From NCBI RefSeq assembly GCF_030503875.2, contig NZ_CP129968.2, positions 3,958,894 through 4,022,893 of the forward strand: a DNA stretch of 64,000 nt, read 5' to 3'. Source of the stretch: Marivirga arenosa. Lineage in GTDB: Bacteria; Bacteroidota; Bacteroidia; Cytophagales; Cyclobacteriaceae. Under the pieces are notes generated by a model, which saw nothing but the letters and a program-made list of their open reading frames with translations, was not told the origin of the DNA and did not search any database. Of the stretch, positions 27,525 through 36,527 are shown piece by piece; positions within the stretch are counted from its first letter, which is position 1, and each line of letters begins with the position of its first letter. Made by a program: the position numbers and the translations under genes.

Positions 27525-29360
27525 TTATTCAACTGTAACGGATTTTGCCAAATTCCGAGGTTGATCTACATTAGCTCCTCTCATTACGGCTATATGATAT
27601 GATAATAACTGCAATGGAATAGTTGATACCATTGGCATTAAAGCTTCATGTGTACCAGGAACTTCAATGGTATGGTCTACCATAGATGGAATCAATGAAT
27701 CTCCTTCTGAAACCACAGCTATGACTTTTCCTTTTCTAGCTTTTACTTCCTGAATATTAGATACGATCTTATCATAAGAACTATCTCTTGTGGCAATTAC
27801 CACTACTGGCATTTCCTCATCGATTAAAGCAATTGGACCATGCTTCATCTCAGCTGCAGGATAGCCTTCTGCATGTATATATGATATTTCTTTTAATTTC
27901 AATGCTCCTTCTAAAGCCACAGGGAAATTGTAACCTCTTCCTAAATACAAGAAATTTCTTGCATCTTTAAATAACTCAGCAATACCTTCAACTTGCTTAT
28001 CGGTTTTTAAAGCTTTTTCAACTTTTGCTGGTATATTCTCTAAATCAACTAATATTTCTCTATATCTCTGTTCAGCAATTGTTCCTTTCCTAAAAGCAGT
28101 TTTTAATGCTATCATTGTGAGAACTGTTAACTGAGCTGTAAAGGCCTTTGTACTTGCCACACCGATTTCTGGACCTGCATGGGTATAAACTCCTTCATGA
28201 GAAACTCTAGATATAGAAGACCCTACTACATTACATACTCCTAAAACTATGGCTCCTTTAGACTTTGCTAATTCCATAGCTGCTAAAGTATCTGCGGTTT
28301 CTCCCGATTGAGAAATAGCAATTACTATATCTCCTTCTTTTATTACTGGGTTTCTATACCTAAACTCTGAAGCATATTCAACTTCAACAGGTATCCTGCA
28401 AAATTCTTCGAAAATATATTCTGCAACTAAGCCTGCATGCCAAGAAGTTCCGCAAGCTACAATTACAATTCTTTCAGCATTAATTAGAGCATTTGAATAA
28501 TCTCTAATACCGCCTAGTACTAACTTTCCTTCATTAGCCATTAAACGACCTCTGAAACAATCTTTAATTGACTTAGGCTGCTCAAAGATCTCTTTCAACA
28601 TGAAATGCTCGAAACCACCTTTTTCGATAGCTTCTAATTCCATATCCACTTTTTGGATATAAGGAGTCATTTTAACATCTTTAGTATCCCTGATGCTTAT
28701 ATCACCATCTTTAATTAAAGCAATTTCATAATCATTTACATAAATGACTTCATTAGTATATTCTACTATTGGAGTAGCATCTGATGCTAAAAAATATTCA
28801 CCTTTTCCAACTCCAATTACTAAAGGGCTTCCTTTTCTCGCTGCAATAAGCTGATTAGGGTGATCCTTTGACATAACAACAATAGCATACGCTCCTATCA
28901 CTTTCGTTAGTGCTAATCTAACTGCCTCCTCAAGAGATCCGTCATTATTTTTATAAATATCTTCAATGAAATTTATAAAAACTTCTGTATCAGTTTCACT
29001 TTTGAATGTGTATCCTTTATTCTCTAGATCTTTTCTTAATGAAGAATAATTCTCAATGATTCCGTTGTGAATAATTGCTAAATCACCACTTTGAGAAAAA
29101 TGGGGATGTGCATTTTCATCACTAGGAGCCCCATGCGTTGCCCATCTAGTGTGACCAATTCCAATGGTACTCTTTGTGTTTTTATCTTTTAAAAAGGATT
29201 CTAATTCTGCAACCTTTCCCTGCTTTTTATAAATATTTAATCCATCATTCATTAGTGCAATTCCAGCACTATCATATCCTCTATATTCAAGTCTTTTTAA
29301 ACCTTTTAATATGATCTCAGAAGCATTCTGATGACCAATATATGCTACAATTCCACACAT
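27525..29360 (-). CDS. glmS: Glutamine-fructose-6-phosphate aminotransferase
   Basis: The 611-residue enzyme makes glucosamine-6-phosphate from fructose-6-P and glutamine, the entry to UDP-GlcNAc. The N-terminal cysteine (MCGIVAYIGHQNA) is the amidotransferase nucleophile. Two SIS domains follow (VACGTSWHAGLVAEYIFEE; ISQSGETADTLAAM; LGRGYNFPVALEGALKLKEIS), ending in the usual DQPRNLAKSVTVE. Length is standard. It lies 7 bp downstream of the DUF4270 gene; the UDP-GlcNAc it leads to feeds the polysaccharide genes next door. No glmS ribozyme-like sequence was seen upstream. Confidence 0.96.
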   Translation of the reverse strand: MCGIVAYIGHQNASEIILKGLKRLEYRGYDSAGIALMNDGLNIYKKQGKVAELESFLKDKNTKSTIGIGHTRWATHGAPSDENAHPHFSQSGDLAIIHNGIIENYSSLRKDLENKGYTFKSETDTEVFINFIEDIYKNNDGSLEEAVRLALTKVIGAYAIVVMSKDHPNQLIAARKGSPLVIGVGKGEYFLASDATPIVEYTNEVIYVNDYEIALIKDGDISIRDTKDVKMTPYIQKVDMELEAIEKGGFEHFMLKEIFEQPKSIKDCFRGRLMANEGKLVLGGIRDYSNALINAERIVIVACGTSWHAGLVAEYIFEEFCRIPVEVEYASEFRYRNPVIKEGDIVIAISQSGETADTLAAMELAKSKGAIVLGVCNVVGSSISRVSHEGVYTHAGPEIGVASTKAFTAQLTVLTMIALKTAFRKGTIAEQRYREILVDLENIPAKVEKALKTDKQVEGIAELFKDARNFLYLGRGYNFPVALEGALKLKEISYIHAEGYPAAEMKHGPIALIDEEMPVVVIATRDSSYDKIVSNIQEVKARKGKVIAVVSEGDSLIPSMVDHTIEVPGTHEALMPMVSTIPLQLLSYHIAVMRGANVDQPRNLAKSVTVE

Positions 29361-29367
29361 ATTCTAA

Positions 29368-30801
29368 TTATTTAAATGTTGTGTAATAGATTCTTATTTT
29401 GATATTCTCTTTATCTACAAAGAAATGATCAAAGTTACCTAAATTAATTTTTGGAACTTCATTAAATGGAGTTGAGTTTCTTCTTATAAACTGGCCTGTA
29501 AATATGAAATCATAGTCAGGATTCCATAAACCAGGATTATTATAAATCTCTTGTAAAAAGAAACTTATATCTCCTTTAATTTCCTTCTTACCCTCATCAT
29601 AAGAAAGTGCAATTGGAGTTGATGCTCCATTAGGATTTACTGGTAATCCACCACTTCCGAAATTGGCTTGAAATGCCCAGAAATCCTCTCCTTGTTTTTC
29701 AATATTTCCATCTTCTCCTAAAATGTAAGGAATGATATTATTCGCGGGCCTTATTTGATTCGTTTGATTATCCTCTAAAACAAAATCAGGGCTACTGATA
29801 ACTAACTCTGCTCTATTTATCTGCATAAATTCAACAGTATCCAAGAACGTAAGATAGTTTGACAATTTTACTTTAGGGGAGATTCCAAGCATATTGTTAA
29901 AATAAGCTTTAGAATCATCAGCTAATTCAAATTCTTCTTTACCAGAATAATTCATTGGAATCATAGAACCCGGCTGGAAATCAACTTGAGTAAAACTAGA
30001 TCCCGATAAAGATAATTGTACACTTCCTAATGTGTCTAATTCTGGAGATTCATAAATGACCTCAAGATAGGACTCTCCATCTGCCAAATTTATACCCTGA
30101 ATATTGTTCAAATCTGAACCAAGTTCAATTTTAAAACCTTTCAAAGCATTGTAAATATCAATTGAATTATTATCTGAATCATTGATAAGATTTAATATTT
30201 CACTACCTAAATCATTAGTAATAGGGACAAAATACTCAATTGAATCAATTGGACTTACAAAAATATTGGCATCTGTAGATACTTTACTATCAACTGGAAA
30301 TTGATCGAATATCCCGTAGAATTCTCCACTGATACTTAATGTATCAGCTAGTTGACTAATTACAAAATTTTGTAGATTTGAAAATTCAGAGCCATAATAG
30401 TAATTGAATCCTAATTTTAATCTGGTTTGCGTTACTGAAGCATTACTTGGAATGCTGTCTCTTCTAAAATCATTATCAAGCAATAACCCAAAATAACCAC
30501 TTGCAGAAAAATCTCCAATTAAAGGATCATTCTGTTTCCCTACAAAAATTTGCCCTCTTGAACCCGCAACAGCATTTGTGCTTACGATTAATGAATCGAA
30601 AGCTGTATGATTCATCTCCAATGGTATTTCCACAAATCTGATTTCTGTGCTATTACCACCGGGTACTAAATCACCTTCAACTTCAATAGGTTCCTCACAT
30701 GAGACGAAAAAAAAGGCCAGCAGGATAGCTGGCCCTGATAAAAATGTTCTTGCAGTATTAACCTGCCAATTCTGTATATAGGTTGAAATAAGACTCTTCA
30801 A
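29368..30801 (-). CDS. DUF4270 outer-membrane lipoprotein
   Basis: The large secreted protein has a lipobox (FFFVSCEEP) after a hydrophobic stretch, then the Bacteroidota DUF4270 pattern: GGNSTEIRFVEIPLEMNHTAFDSLIVS, GQIFVGKQNDPLIGDFSASGYF and a C-terminal PDYDFIFTGQFIRRNSTPFNEVPK. Function is unknown. The start is uncertain: no ATG lies close upstream of the signal peptide. A TTG at 30801 (MKSLISTYIQNW...) is my choice and gives 477 residues. It overlaps the upstream GT5 gene by 44 bases. A terminator-like hairpin plus an eight-T run lies inside the signal-peptide codons. Confidence 0.75.
   Translation of the reverse strand: MKSLISTYIQNWQVNTARTFLSGPAILLAFFFVSCEEPIEVEGDLVPGGNSTEIRFVEIPLEMNHTAFDSLIVSTNAVAGSRGQIFVGKQNDPLIGDFSASGYFGLLLDNDFRRDSIPSNASVTQTRLKLGFNYYYGSEFSNLQNFVISQLADTLSISGEFYGIFDQFPVDSKVSTDANIFVSPIDSIEYFVPITNDLGSEILNLINDSDNNSIDIYNALKGFKIELGSDLNNIQGINLADGESYLEVIYESPELDTLGSVQLSLSGSSFTQVDFQPGSMIPMNYSGKEEFELADDSKAYFNNMLGISPKVKLSNYLTFLDTVEFMQINRAELVISSPDFVLEDNQTNQIRPANNIIPYILGEDGNIEKQGEDFWAFQANFGSGGLPVNPNGASTPIALSYDEGKKEIKGDISFFLQEIYNNPGLWNPDYDFIFTGQFIRRNSTPFNEVPKINLGNFDHFFVDKENIKIRIYYTTFK
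30707..30734 (-). terminator. Terminator-like hairpin inside the DUF4270 signal-peptide codons
   Basis: On the minus strand GGCCAGC (30734-30728) pairs with GCTGGCC (30721-30715) around a 6-base loop and is followed by eight T residues. It lies 24 bases past the GT5 stop codon. Structurally it is a good intrinsic terminator, but it sits within the next coding region and may act as an attenuator between the two genes. Confidence 0.55.
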
Positions 30802-31570
30802 AGTCTTCTCCTTTTTCAATAGTGTCAACTTTCTTTTCTTTTTCGAATGTTGAAAATAATTCATCAAGGTTTTCTTTAAACTCATCACCTGCTTTAATAA
30901 CTGCATCTGCATATTCTGCACCGATTTTTATGAACCCTTCATAGTCGGCTGATTCTAAGTGTGACAACATGCTATCATCTATATCAAGCATTTTTACTTT
31001 GTCCACTAAATCTGTCCCAAATTTATGAGAGAATTCTGTATTATACACAGTAAATACAGATTTTGCATCTTTAAATATTGGGTCATTTTTATAAGTGGTC
31101 TTTAAGTACATTGGAATCAAGCTAGTCATCCAGTCATTACAATGTACTACATCAGGAGCCCACCCTAATTTCTTAACTGTCTCTAACGCTCCTTTGCAGA
31201 AAAATATTGCTCTCTCATCGTTGTCTGGATAGAAATTATTTTCCTTATCATGAAATACAAATTTACGCTGAAAATAATCTTCATTATCAATGAAATAAAC
31301 CTGAAGTTTAGCATTAGGTATAGAAGCTACCTTTATGATTAAAGGTTTTTCCTCCTCTCCCACTGAGATATTTATTCCAGAAAGACGAACCACTTCGTGT
31401 AGTCTGTTCTTTCTTTCATTGATCAGCCCGAAGCGAGGCACTAAAATACGAATTTCCATTCCTCTTTCCTGCATGGCTTGAGGGAGCTTTCGTACAAATT
31501 CTGCTACTTCTGATGTTTTTAAAAATGGATTGATTTCATTGGCTACGTAAAGAATTCGAAGCTTTGACAT
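30758..31570 (-). CDS. Stand-alone GT5 (starch/glycogen synthase N-terminal) domain protein
   Basis: The 270-residue product (start at MSKLRILYVANEINPF, 31570) contains only the GT5 N-terminal Rossmann domain: EINPFLKTSEVAEFVRKLP (with T-S-E-V in place of K-T-G-G-L), IRILVPRFG and VVHCNDWMTSLIPMYL. The C-terminal nucleotide-sugar domain is absent, so a normal glycogen synthase activity is unlikely. As I recall, such half-proteins beside DUF4270, glmS and divergent panC recur in the Bacteroidota. Role unknown. Confidence 0.82.
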   Translation of the reverse strand: MSKLRILYVANEINPFLKTSEVAEFVRKLPQAMQERGMEIRILVPRFGLINERKNRLHEVVRLSGINISVGEEEKPLIIKVASIPNAKLQVYFIDNEDYFQRKFVFHDKENNFYPDNDERAIFFCKGALETVKKLGWAPDVVHCNDWMTSLIPMYLKTTYKNDPIFKDAKSVFTVYNTEFSHKFGTDLVDKVKMLDIDDSMLSHLESADYEGFIKIGAEYADAVIKAGDEFKENLDELFSTFEKEKKVDTIEKGEDFEESYFNLYTELAG

Positions 31571-31606
31571 ATGCTTATTGGATTTGATTAATTCATAAAC
31601 GAAGCA

Positions 31607-31614
31607 CAAAAATA
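31607..31614 (-). promoter_or_regulatory. Candidate -7 box for the GT5-DUF4270-glmS unit
   Basis: TATTTTTG on the minus strand fits TAnnTTTG, 37 bases before the GT5 start codon, in the 125-bp space divergent from panC. Confidence 0.35.
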
Positions 31615-31695
31615 CAAAAAAATACTCACTTTCCATTATTTTTTTGATTAAACAGCTAGATTTGTTCTGAAACTTTATAATTTAGCGCATTTTTT

Positions 31696-32541
31696 ATGAT
31701 TACAACGGGCTCAATCGCTGAAATTCAATCACTTATTAGAAAATATAAAGCTGAAGGTAAAAAAATCGGCTTTGTCCCTACTATGGGAGCGCTTCATGAC
31801 GGACACTTAAGTTTGGTAAATAAGGCTAGAGAAAAATCTGACATTGTTGTGTCTAGCATTTATGTAAATCCTACTCAATTCAATAATCAAGAAGACTTAC
31901 AACATTACCCAAGAAAGACGGAACAGGATAAAAGTCTTTTAGGCAATTGTGGTTGTGACATTTTATTTCTTCCATCTGATGAAATCATGTATGCAGATAA
32001 AAGCATTATTTCTTTTGACTTTGGCCCATTAGATAAAGTGATGGAAGGGGAATTCCGGCCTGGCCATTTTAGCGGGGTAGCATTAATCGTTTCCAAACTA
32101 TTTAACATTGTTCAGCCTGACTTTGCTTTTTTTGGGCAAAAAGACTTACAGCAATTATCCATTATCAAAACATTAGTTAAGGATTTATTATTCAATATTG
32201 AGATTGTAAGCGTCCCAATTAAAAGAGAAACTCATGGTTTAGCTATGTCATCTAGAAATGAGCGTTTATCAGAAGAAGATAGAAAAGAGGCTAAAATATT
32301 CTATGAAGCCTTAAATGCCGCGAAAAATATTATCTCTGAGAAAAAATCAACAGAGGAAGCCAAATCTAAAGTTCAGGAGCTATTTAAAAACCATAAAGCC
32401 GAATTAGAATATTTTGAAATCGTAAGCGATAAAGATTTACTTCCTAAATCTGAGAACTACTTAGCCCCAGATACCGTTCTTTGCATAGCAGGGTTTATAG
32501 GAAATGTGAGATTAATAGATAACATGTATATTATTTCTTAA
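31696..32541 (+). CDS. panC: Pantothenate synthetase
   Basis: The 281-residue enzyme condenses pantoate and beta-alanine with ATP. The HIGH-like motif is PTMGALHDGHLSLV; YVNPTQF, GEFRPGHFSGVALIV, FFGQKDLQQL and MSSRNERL cover the pantoate and ATP sites. Length is standard. It is followed 27 bp later by panD, whose product makes the beta-alanine that PanC uses. Confidence 0.96.
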   Translation: MITTGSIAEIQSLIRKYKAEGKKIGFVPTMGALHDGHLSLVNKAREKSDIVVSSIYVNPTQFNNQEDLQHYPRKTEQDKSLLGNCGCDILFLPSDEIMYADKSIISFDFGPLDKVMEGEFRPGHFSGVALIVSKLFNIVQPDFAFFGQKDLQQLSIIKTLVKDLLFNIEIVSVPIKRETHGLAMSSRNERLSEEDRKEAKIFYEALNAAKNIISEKKSTEEAKSKVQELFKNHKAELEYFEIVSDKDLLPKSENYLAPDTVLCIAGFIGNVRLIDNMYIIS

Positions 32542-32546
32542 CTTTG
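32539..32546 (+). promoter_or_regulatory. Possible internal -7 box before panD
   Basis: TAACTTTG overlaps the panC stop codon and matches TAnnTTTG, 22 bases before the panD ATG. No -33 match was found, so panD is more likely read through from panC. Confidence 0.25.
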
Positions 32547-32568
32547 CGGCCAAATTGAAGAGTAGAGT

Positions 32569-32916
32569 ATGTTAATCGAAGTTTGCAAATCAAAAATTCA
32601 CAGAGTAAAGGTTACTCAGGCAGAATTACATTATGTAGGAAGTATTACCATTGATGAGGACTTAATGGAAGCCTCCAACATAATTGAAAACGAGAAAGTA
32701 CAAATAGTCAACATCAATAATGGTGAAAGACTAGAAACTTACGTTATCAAAGGAGAAAGAGGCTCTGGGATGGTCTGCCTAAATGGCCCTGCTGCAAGAA
32801 GAGTACAAGTAGGTGATATTATTATTATCATCAGCTATGCTCAAATGGAGTTTGAAGAAGCTAAATCTTTTAAACCTTCCTTGATATTCCCTGATGCTAA
32901 CAACAAATTATCTTAA
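32569..32916 (+). CDS. panD: Aspartate 1-decarboxylase
   Basis: The 115-residue proenzyme makes beta-alanine from aspartate. Self-cleavage at Gly-Ser in [10 protein letters not shown] generates the pyruvoyl cofactor, and that site is intact; [17 protein letters not shown] is the conserved C-terminal block. Its position directly after panC gives a two-step pantothenate unit. The next gene begins three bases later. Confidence 0.96.
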   Translation: MLIEVCKSKIHRVKVTQAELHYVGSITIDEDLMEASNIIENEKVQIVNINNGERLETYVIKGERGSGMVCLNGPAARRVQVGDIIIIISYAQMEFEEAKSFKPSLIFPDANNKLS

Positions 32917-32919
32917 TCC

Positions 32920-33942
32920 TTGAGGAAAGGACTTCAATCATTTATTAAATACACCCTATCTCTTGGTGTTGCAATTTTGTTATTCTGGTATCTTTATAAA
33001 GATAAAGATTTCAATGAAATGATGTTAAGCTTTAAAAAAGCTGACATCAAATGGATTATCCTTTCTATTGCCCTTGCTATTTTTAGCCATTACTTAAGAG
33101 CTTGGAGATGGAATATGTTATTAGAGCCAATTGGTTATAATTTAAAAACTTCAAGAACTTTCCTGGCGGTGATGGTAGGCTATTTAGCTAATTTTGTAGT
33201 TCCTAGAATGGGTGAAATCTCAAGATGTGGAATTTTAAAGAAAACTGATAATGTAGCAGTTACCCAAGGGTTTGGCAGTGTTGTAACTGAAAGAGTCTTT
33301 GATTTAATCTGTTTAATTGCTATTGTTTTCATTACACTCACTTTGGAATTCAAAAGATTGAATGAATTCTTCCTTAACTTATTTCTAGATAAGGCCTCGG
33401 GTATTCAAAAAAACTACATTACTCTCATTGTGATTGGTATAACTTTAATTACTGTGTTGCTTTTAACTGTTTTTTTCTTAAAAAGAAACCACAGAAAGCT
33501 TCAGCAGAATGAATTATACAATAAAATCATAAGCTTTTTAAGGCAATTAGTTGAGGGGCTAACTTCAGTTAGTAAATTGAAAAATCCTGCTTTATTTTGG
33601 CTTGCCACCATTGCCATTTGGGTTTGCTATTACTTCATGACCTATGTGTTCTTTTTTAGCATGGATGTCACTCAGAATTTAGGGATCTCAGCAGGATTTG
33701 TTCTTTTAGTATTAGGAGGAATAGGCATGGCCACTCCTGTTCAAGGAGGTATTGGAGCCTTTCATTATTTAGTTAGTGCAGGACTCTTATTGTATGGAAT
33801 AGCCGAAAAAGATGGAATCACATTTGCCTTTCTTCTGCATACTACGAATTCTATTGCTATTATTGTAGTAGGAAGTATCTCACTATTTATTAGTATGATA
33901 ATTCCTAAAAGATTCTCAAATCAAAATTATGCCAACAGCTGA
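32920..33942 (+). CDS. Lysylphosphatidylglycerol synthase TM-domain-like (UPF0104/YbhN) protein
   Basis: The 340-residue polytopic membrane protein has about eight helices and starts at TTG three bases after panD. Typical motifs are SHYLRAWRWNMLLEPIGY, MVGYLANFVVPRMGEISRC, VVTERVFDLICL and GGIGMATPVQGGIGAFHY. The family is the flippase-like half of MprF without the lysine-transferring domain, and its substrate is unknown. It overlaps the following adenylyltransferase by 14 bases, so it is part of the pan transcription unit, an arrangement I recall from other Bacteroidota. Confidence 0.88.
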   Translation: MRKGLQSFIKYTLSLGVAILLFWYLYKDKDFNEMMLSFKKADIKWIILSIALAIFSHYLRAWRWNMLLEPIGYNLKTSRTFLAVMVGYLANFVVPRMGEISRCGILKKTDNVAVTQGFGSVVTERVFDLICLIAIVFITLTLEFKRLNEFFLNLFLDKASGIQKNYITLIVIGITLITVLLLTVFFLKRNHRKLQQNELYNKIISFLRQLVEGLTSVSKLKNPALFWLATIAIWVCYYFMTYVFFFSMDVTQNLGISAGFVLLVLGGIGMATPVQGGIGAFHYLVSAGLLLYGIAEKDGITFAFLLHTTNSIAIIVVGSISLFISMIIPKRFSNQNYANS

Positions 33943-34399
33943 TAAAATAATAGTTAAGAGAGAGCTTCTTGAGTTAAGAAATGAGTGGAAGAATGAAAAG
34001 CTTGTATTTACCAACGGCTGCTTTGACATTCTACATTTGGGACATGTTGACTATTTAGAAAAAGCTGCAGAAAAAGGCACAAAATTAATTGTTGCAATCA
34101 ATACAGATCAGTCTGTAAGTAAATTAAAAGGCCCGGATAGACCGGTAAATGATGAATATTCAAGATGCCGCTTAATTGCAGCATTAGCTTTTGTAGATGC
34201 TGTAATTCTGTTCTCTGAAGATACTCCCCTATCCTTGATTACCGATATAAAGCCTGATGTTTTAGTTAAAGGAAATGACTATACAATTGACAACATTGTA
34301 GGAGCAGATGTCGTAATTGAAAACGGTGGAAAAGTTGAGACTATTGAACTTGTGAAAGGATATTCTACCACAAATATTATTAATAAATTAAGTAAATAA
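33929..34399 (+). CDS. rfaE2: D-glycero-beta-D-manno-heptose 1-phosphate adenylyltransferase-like (RfaE2)
   Basis: The 156-residue nucleotidyltransferase has NGCFDILHLGHVDYLEKAA with the H-x-G-H motif, AINTDQSVSKLKGPDRPVN and a C-terminal GYSTTNIINK. This corresponds to the C-terminal half of E. coli HldE as a separate protein, transferring AMP to heptose-1-phosphate. The kinase half is not in this window. A related cytidylyltransferase role cannot be excluded by motif alone. Confidence 0.85.
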   Translation: MPTADKIIVKRELLELRNEWKNEKLVFTNGCFDILHLGHVDYLEKAAEKGTKLIVAINTDQSVSKLKGPDRPVNDEYSRCRLIAALAFVDAVILFSEDTPLSLITDIKPDVLVKGNDYTIDNIVGADVVIENGGKVETIELVKGYSTTNIINKLSK

Positions 34400-34400
34400 G

Positions 34401-35096
34401 ATGTTTCTAATCGTAATAGTAATTGGTTTTACCATTATCAGTTATAGTGTAAATGCCAGATTAAAGAGTAAATTTAAAAAGTATTCACAGATTAGCCTTA
34501 GTTCAGGAATTTCTGGTAAAGAGGCTGCAGAAAAAATGTTGCGTGATAATGGAATACATGATGTACAGGTAATGTCAGTTGAAGGGCAGTTGACTGATCA
34601 CTACAATCCTGCAAAGAAAACGGTAAATCTTAGTTCTGATGTTTATCATGGTAGGTCTGCTGCTGCAGTAGCTGTTGCAGCTCATGAGGTAGGTCATGCG
34701 GTTCAACATGCACAAGCCTATTCATTCTTAGAATTAAGATCTGCCTTAGTGCCCTTACAAAACGTAAGTGCTAAAATCATAAACTTTGTTTTTATGGCCA
34801 TGCTATTCGGAGCATTTTTTATCCAAGGATTATTTAGCTTTGAATTAGCCATGATGGTCATTATAGGATGTTATACAGTATTTACATTATTTGCATTTAT
34901 AACATTACCAGTGGAGTACGATGCCAGTAAAAGAGGTTTAGCTTGGATGACAAGCTCAGGCGTAACCACTTCACAAGAGCATGATATGGCTAAAGATTCA
35001 TTAAAATGGGCTGCAAGAACCTATTTAGTTGCTGCAATTGGTTCATTAGTGACCCTGCTCTATTATGTGATGATGTTTATGGGTAGCCGAGATTAA
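34401..35096 (+). CDS. Membrane zinc metallopeptidase (YugP family)
   Basis: The 231-residue protein has an N-terminal TM helix, then GKEAAEKMLRDNGIHDVQV and VNLSSDVYHGRSAAAV, the zinc site AVAAHEVGHAVQHAQAY (H-E-x-x-H) and three further TM segments. VEYDASKRGLAW provides the downstream acidic ligand region. This is the neutral zinc metallopeptidase family represented by B. subtilis YugP; substrates are unknown. It begins one base after the adenylyltransferase stop. Confidence 0.88.
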   Translation: MFLIVIVIGFTIISYSVNARLKSKFKKYSQISLSSGISGKEAAEKMLRDNGIHDVQVMSVEGQLTDHYNPAKKTVNLSSDVYHGRSAAAVAVAAHEVGHAVQHAQAYSFLELRSALVPLQNVSAKIINFVFMAMLFGAFFIQGLFSFELAMMVIIGCYTVFTLFAFITLPVEYDASKRGLAWMTSSGVTTSQEHDMAKDSLKWAARTYLVAAIGSLVTLLYYVMMFMGSRD

Positions 35097-35112
35097 ATGG
35101 ATTTTTCCTATA

Positions 35113-35146
35113 TTTGCCAAACTTTTGCACAAACACTATGTTTTTG
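35113..35146 (+). promoter_or_regulatory. Candidate promoter of the acyl-CoA dehydrogenase gene
   Basis: TTTG at 35113-35116 is followed after 20 bases by TATGTTTT (35137-35144), a 7/8 match to TAnnTTTG, about 30 bases before the start codon. Both elements and their spacing suit the Bacteroidota sigma factor. Confidence 0.45.
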
Positions 35147-35175
35147 CACCACAACGACTAAAAAATAATTAATAG

Positions 35176-36315
35176 ATGGATTTTCAACTTACGGAAGAGC
35201 AGTTAGCCGTGCAAGCTGCTGCAAGAGATTTTGCACAAAACGAATTATTACCGGGTGTTATCGATCGTGACACTCATGAAAAATTCCCAGCTGAACAAAT
35301 TAAGAAAATGGGTGAGCTAGGATTCATGGGGATGATGGTTGATCCTAAATATAATGGTGGCGGAATGGACACAATTTCTTATGTCCTGGCTATGGAAGAA
35401 ATTTCAAAAATCGATAGTTCTGCTTCTGTTTCAATGTCTGTTAATAACTCTTTAGTATGCTGGGGGATAGAAAAATACGGTACTGAAGAGCAAAAAGAAA
35501 AATATCTTAAAAGATTAGCAACGGGTGAGATAATAGGTGCATTTTGTTTATCAGAGCCGGAAGCTGGTTCAGACGCCACTTCACAAAGAACAACGGCAGA
35601 AGATAAAGGTGATTATTACTTATTAAATGGTACTAAAAACTGGATAACTAACGGTAATAGTGCATCTGTTTATTTAGTAATTGCTCAAACGGATAAAGAA
35701 AAAGGCCACAAGGGAATTAACGCCTTGATTGTTGAAAAAGACATGGAAGGCTTCCAAGTAGGTAAAAAAGAAGAGAAAATGGGAATCAGAGGTTCTGATA
35801 CTCACTCTTTAATGTTTACTGATGTAAAAGTACCTAAAGAAAATAGAATTGGTGAAGACGGTTTCGGATTCAACTTTGCTATGGCTACTTTAAACGGTGG
35901 TAGAATTGGTATTGCTGCTCAAGCATTAGGTATTGCATCAGGTGCTTACGAATTGGCCCTTAAATATTCAAAAGAAAGAAAAGCTTTTGGGAAAGAGATC
36001 AACCAGCACCAAGCTATTGCTTTTAAGTTAGCGGATATGGCTACAAACATCGAAACCGCTCGTTTATTATGTTTAAAAGCTGCATGGTTGAAAGATCAAA
36101 AGAAAGATTTCTCTCAAGCAAGTGCTATGGCTAAACTTTTTGCTTCACAAGTGGCAATGGACACTACTGTTGAGGCTGTTCAAGTTCATGGTGGATACGG
36201 TTATGTTAAGGAATACCATGTTGAAAGATTAATGCGTGATGCAAAAATCACACAGATTTACGAAGGTACTTCTGAGATTCAAAAAATTGTGATCTCAAGA
36301 AATATTCTAAAGTAA
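35176..36315 (+). CDS. Acyl-CoA dehydrogenase (short/branched-chain type)
   Basis: The 379-residue FAD enzyme catalyses alpha,beta-dehydrogenation of acyl-CoA. Motifs are CLSEPEAGSDATSQRTTAE, NGTKNWITNG, EEKMGIRGSDTHSLMFTDV, YSKERKAFGKEINQHQAI and QVHGGYGYVKEYHVERLMRDA. The catalytic base is the Glu of QIYEGTSEIQKIVISR. Features resemble butyryl-/isobutyryl-CoA dehydrogenases. The gene is codon-optimised compared with its neighbours, so it is probably well expressed. A rho-independent terminator follows. Confidence 0.94.
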   Translation: MDFQLTEEQLAVQAAARDFAQNELLPGVIDRDTHEKFPAEQIKKMGELGFMGMMVDPKYNGGGMDTISYVLAMEEISKIDSSASVSMSVNNSLVCWGIEKYGTEEQKEKYLKRLATGEIIGAFCLSEPEAGSDATSQRTTAEDKGDYYLLNGTKNWITNGNSASVYLVIAQTDKEKGHKGINALIVEKDMEGFQVGKKEEKMGIRGSDTHSLMFTDVKVPKENRIGEDGFGFNFAMATLNGGRIGIAAQALGIASGAYELALKYSKERKAFGKEINQHQAIAFKLADMATNIETARLLCLKAAWLKDQKKDFSQASAMAKLFASQVAMDTTVEAVQVHGGYGYVKEYHVERLMRDAKITQIYEGTSEIQKIVISRNILK

Positions 36316-36388
36316 AGATCATATAATTGAAAGGTTAGCGCTTTTCAAAAGCATATAATCTTAAAATAATTCAATAAAAGTAATTTTT

Positions 36389-36440
36389 AGGCGTTCAATC
36401 TTACATGACGGGAAAGGTTGAGCGCCTTTTCTTTTTTTTG
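36389..36440 (+). terminator. Intrinsic terminator after the acyl-CoA dehydrogenase
   Basis: A 14-base arm (AGGCGTTCAATCTT, 36389-36402) pairs with AAGGTTGAGCGCCT with G-U pairs, followed by TTTTCTTTTTTTT. Confidence 0.8.
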
Positions 36441-36527
36441 ATATAAAACTATTTATCATTAGATTTATACAATTATTAGAAAAATTACTTTTACTTTTTA
36501 TAGTTAATCCATTCATAAAAAAAGAAA

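Noticed and set aside
27525..29560. glmS ribozyme or riboswitch upstream of glmS
   Set aside because: glmS lies 7 bp after DUF4270 with no room for a ribozyme, and no ribozyme core sequence was seen.
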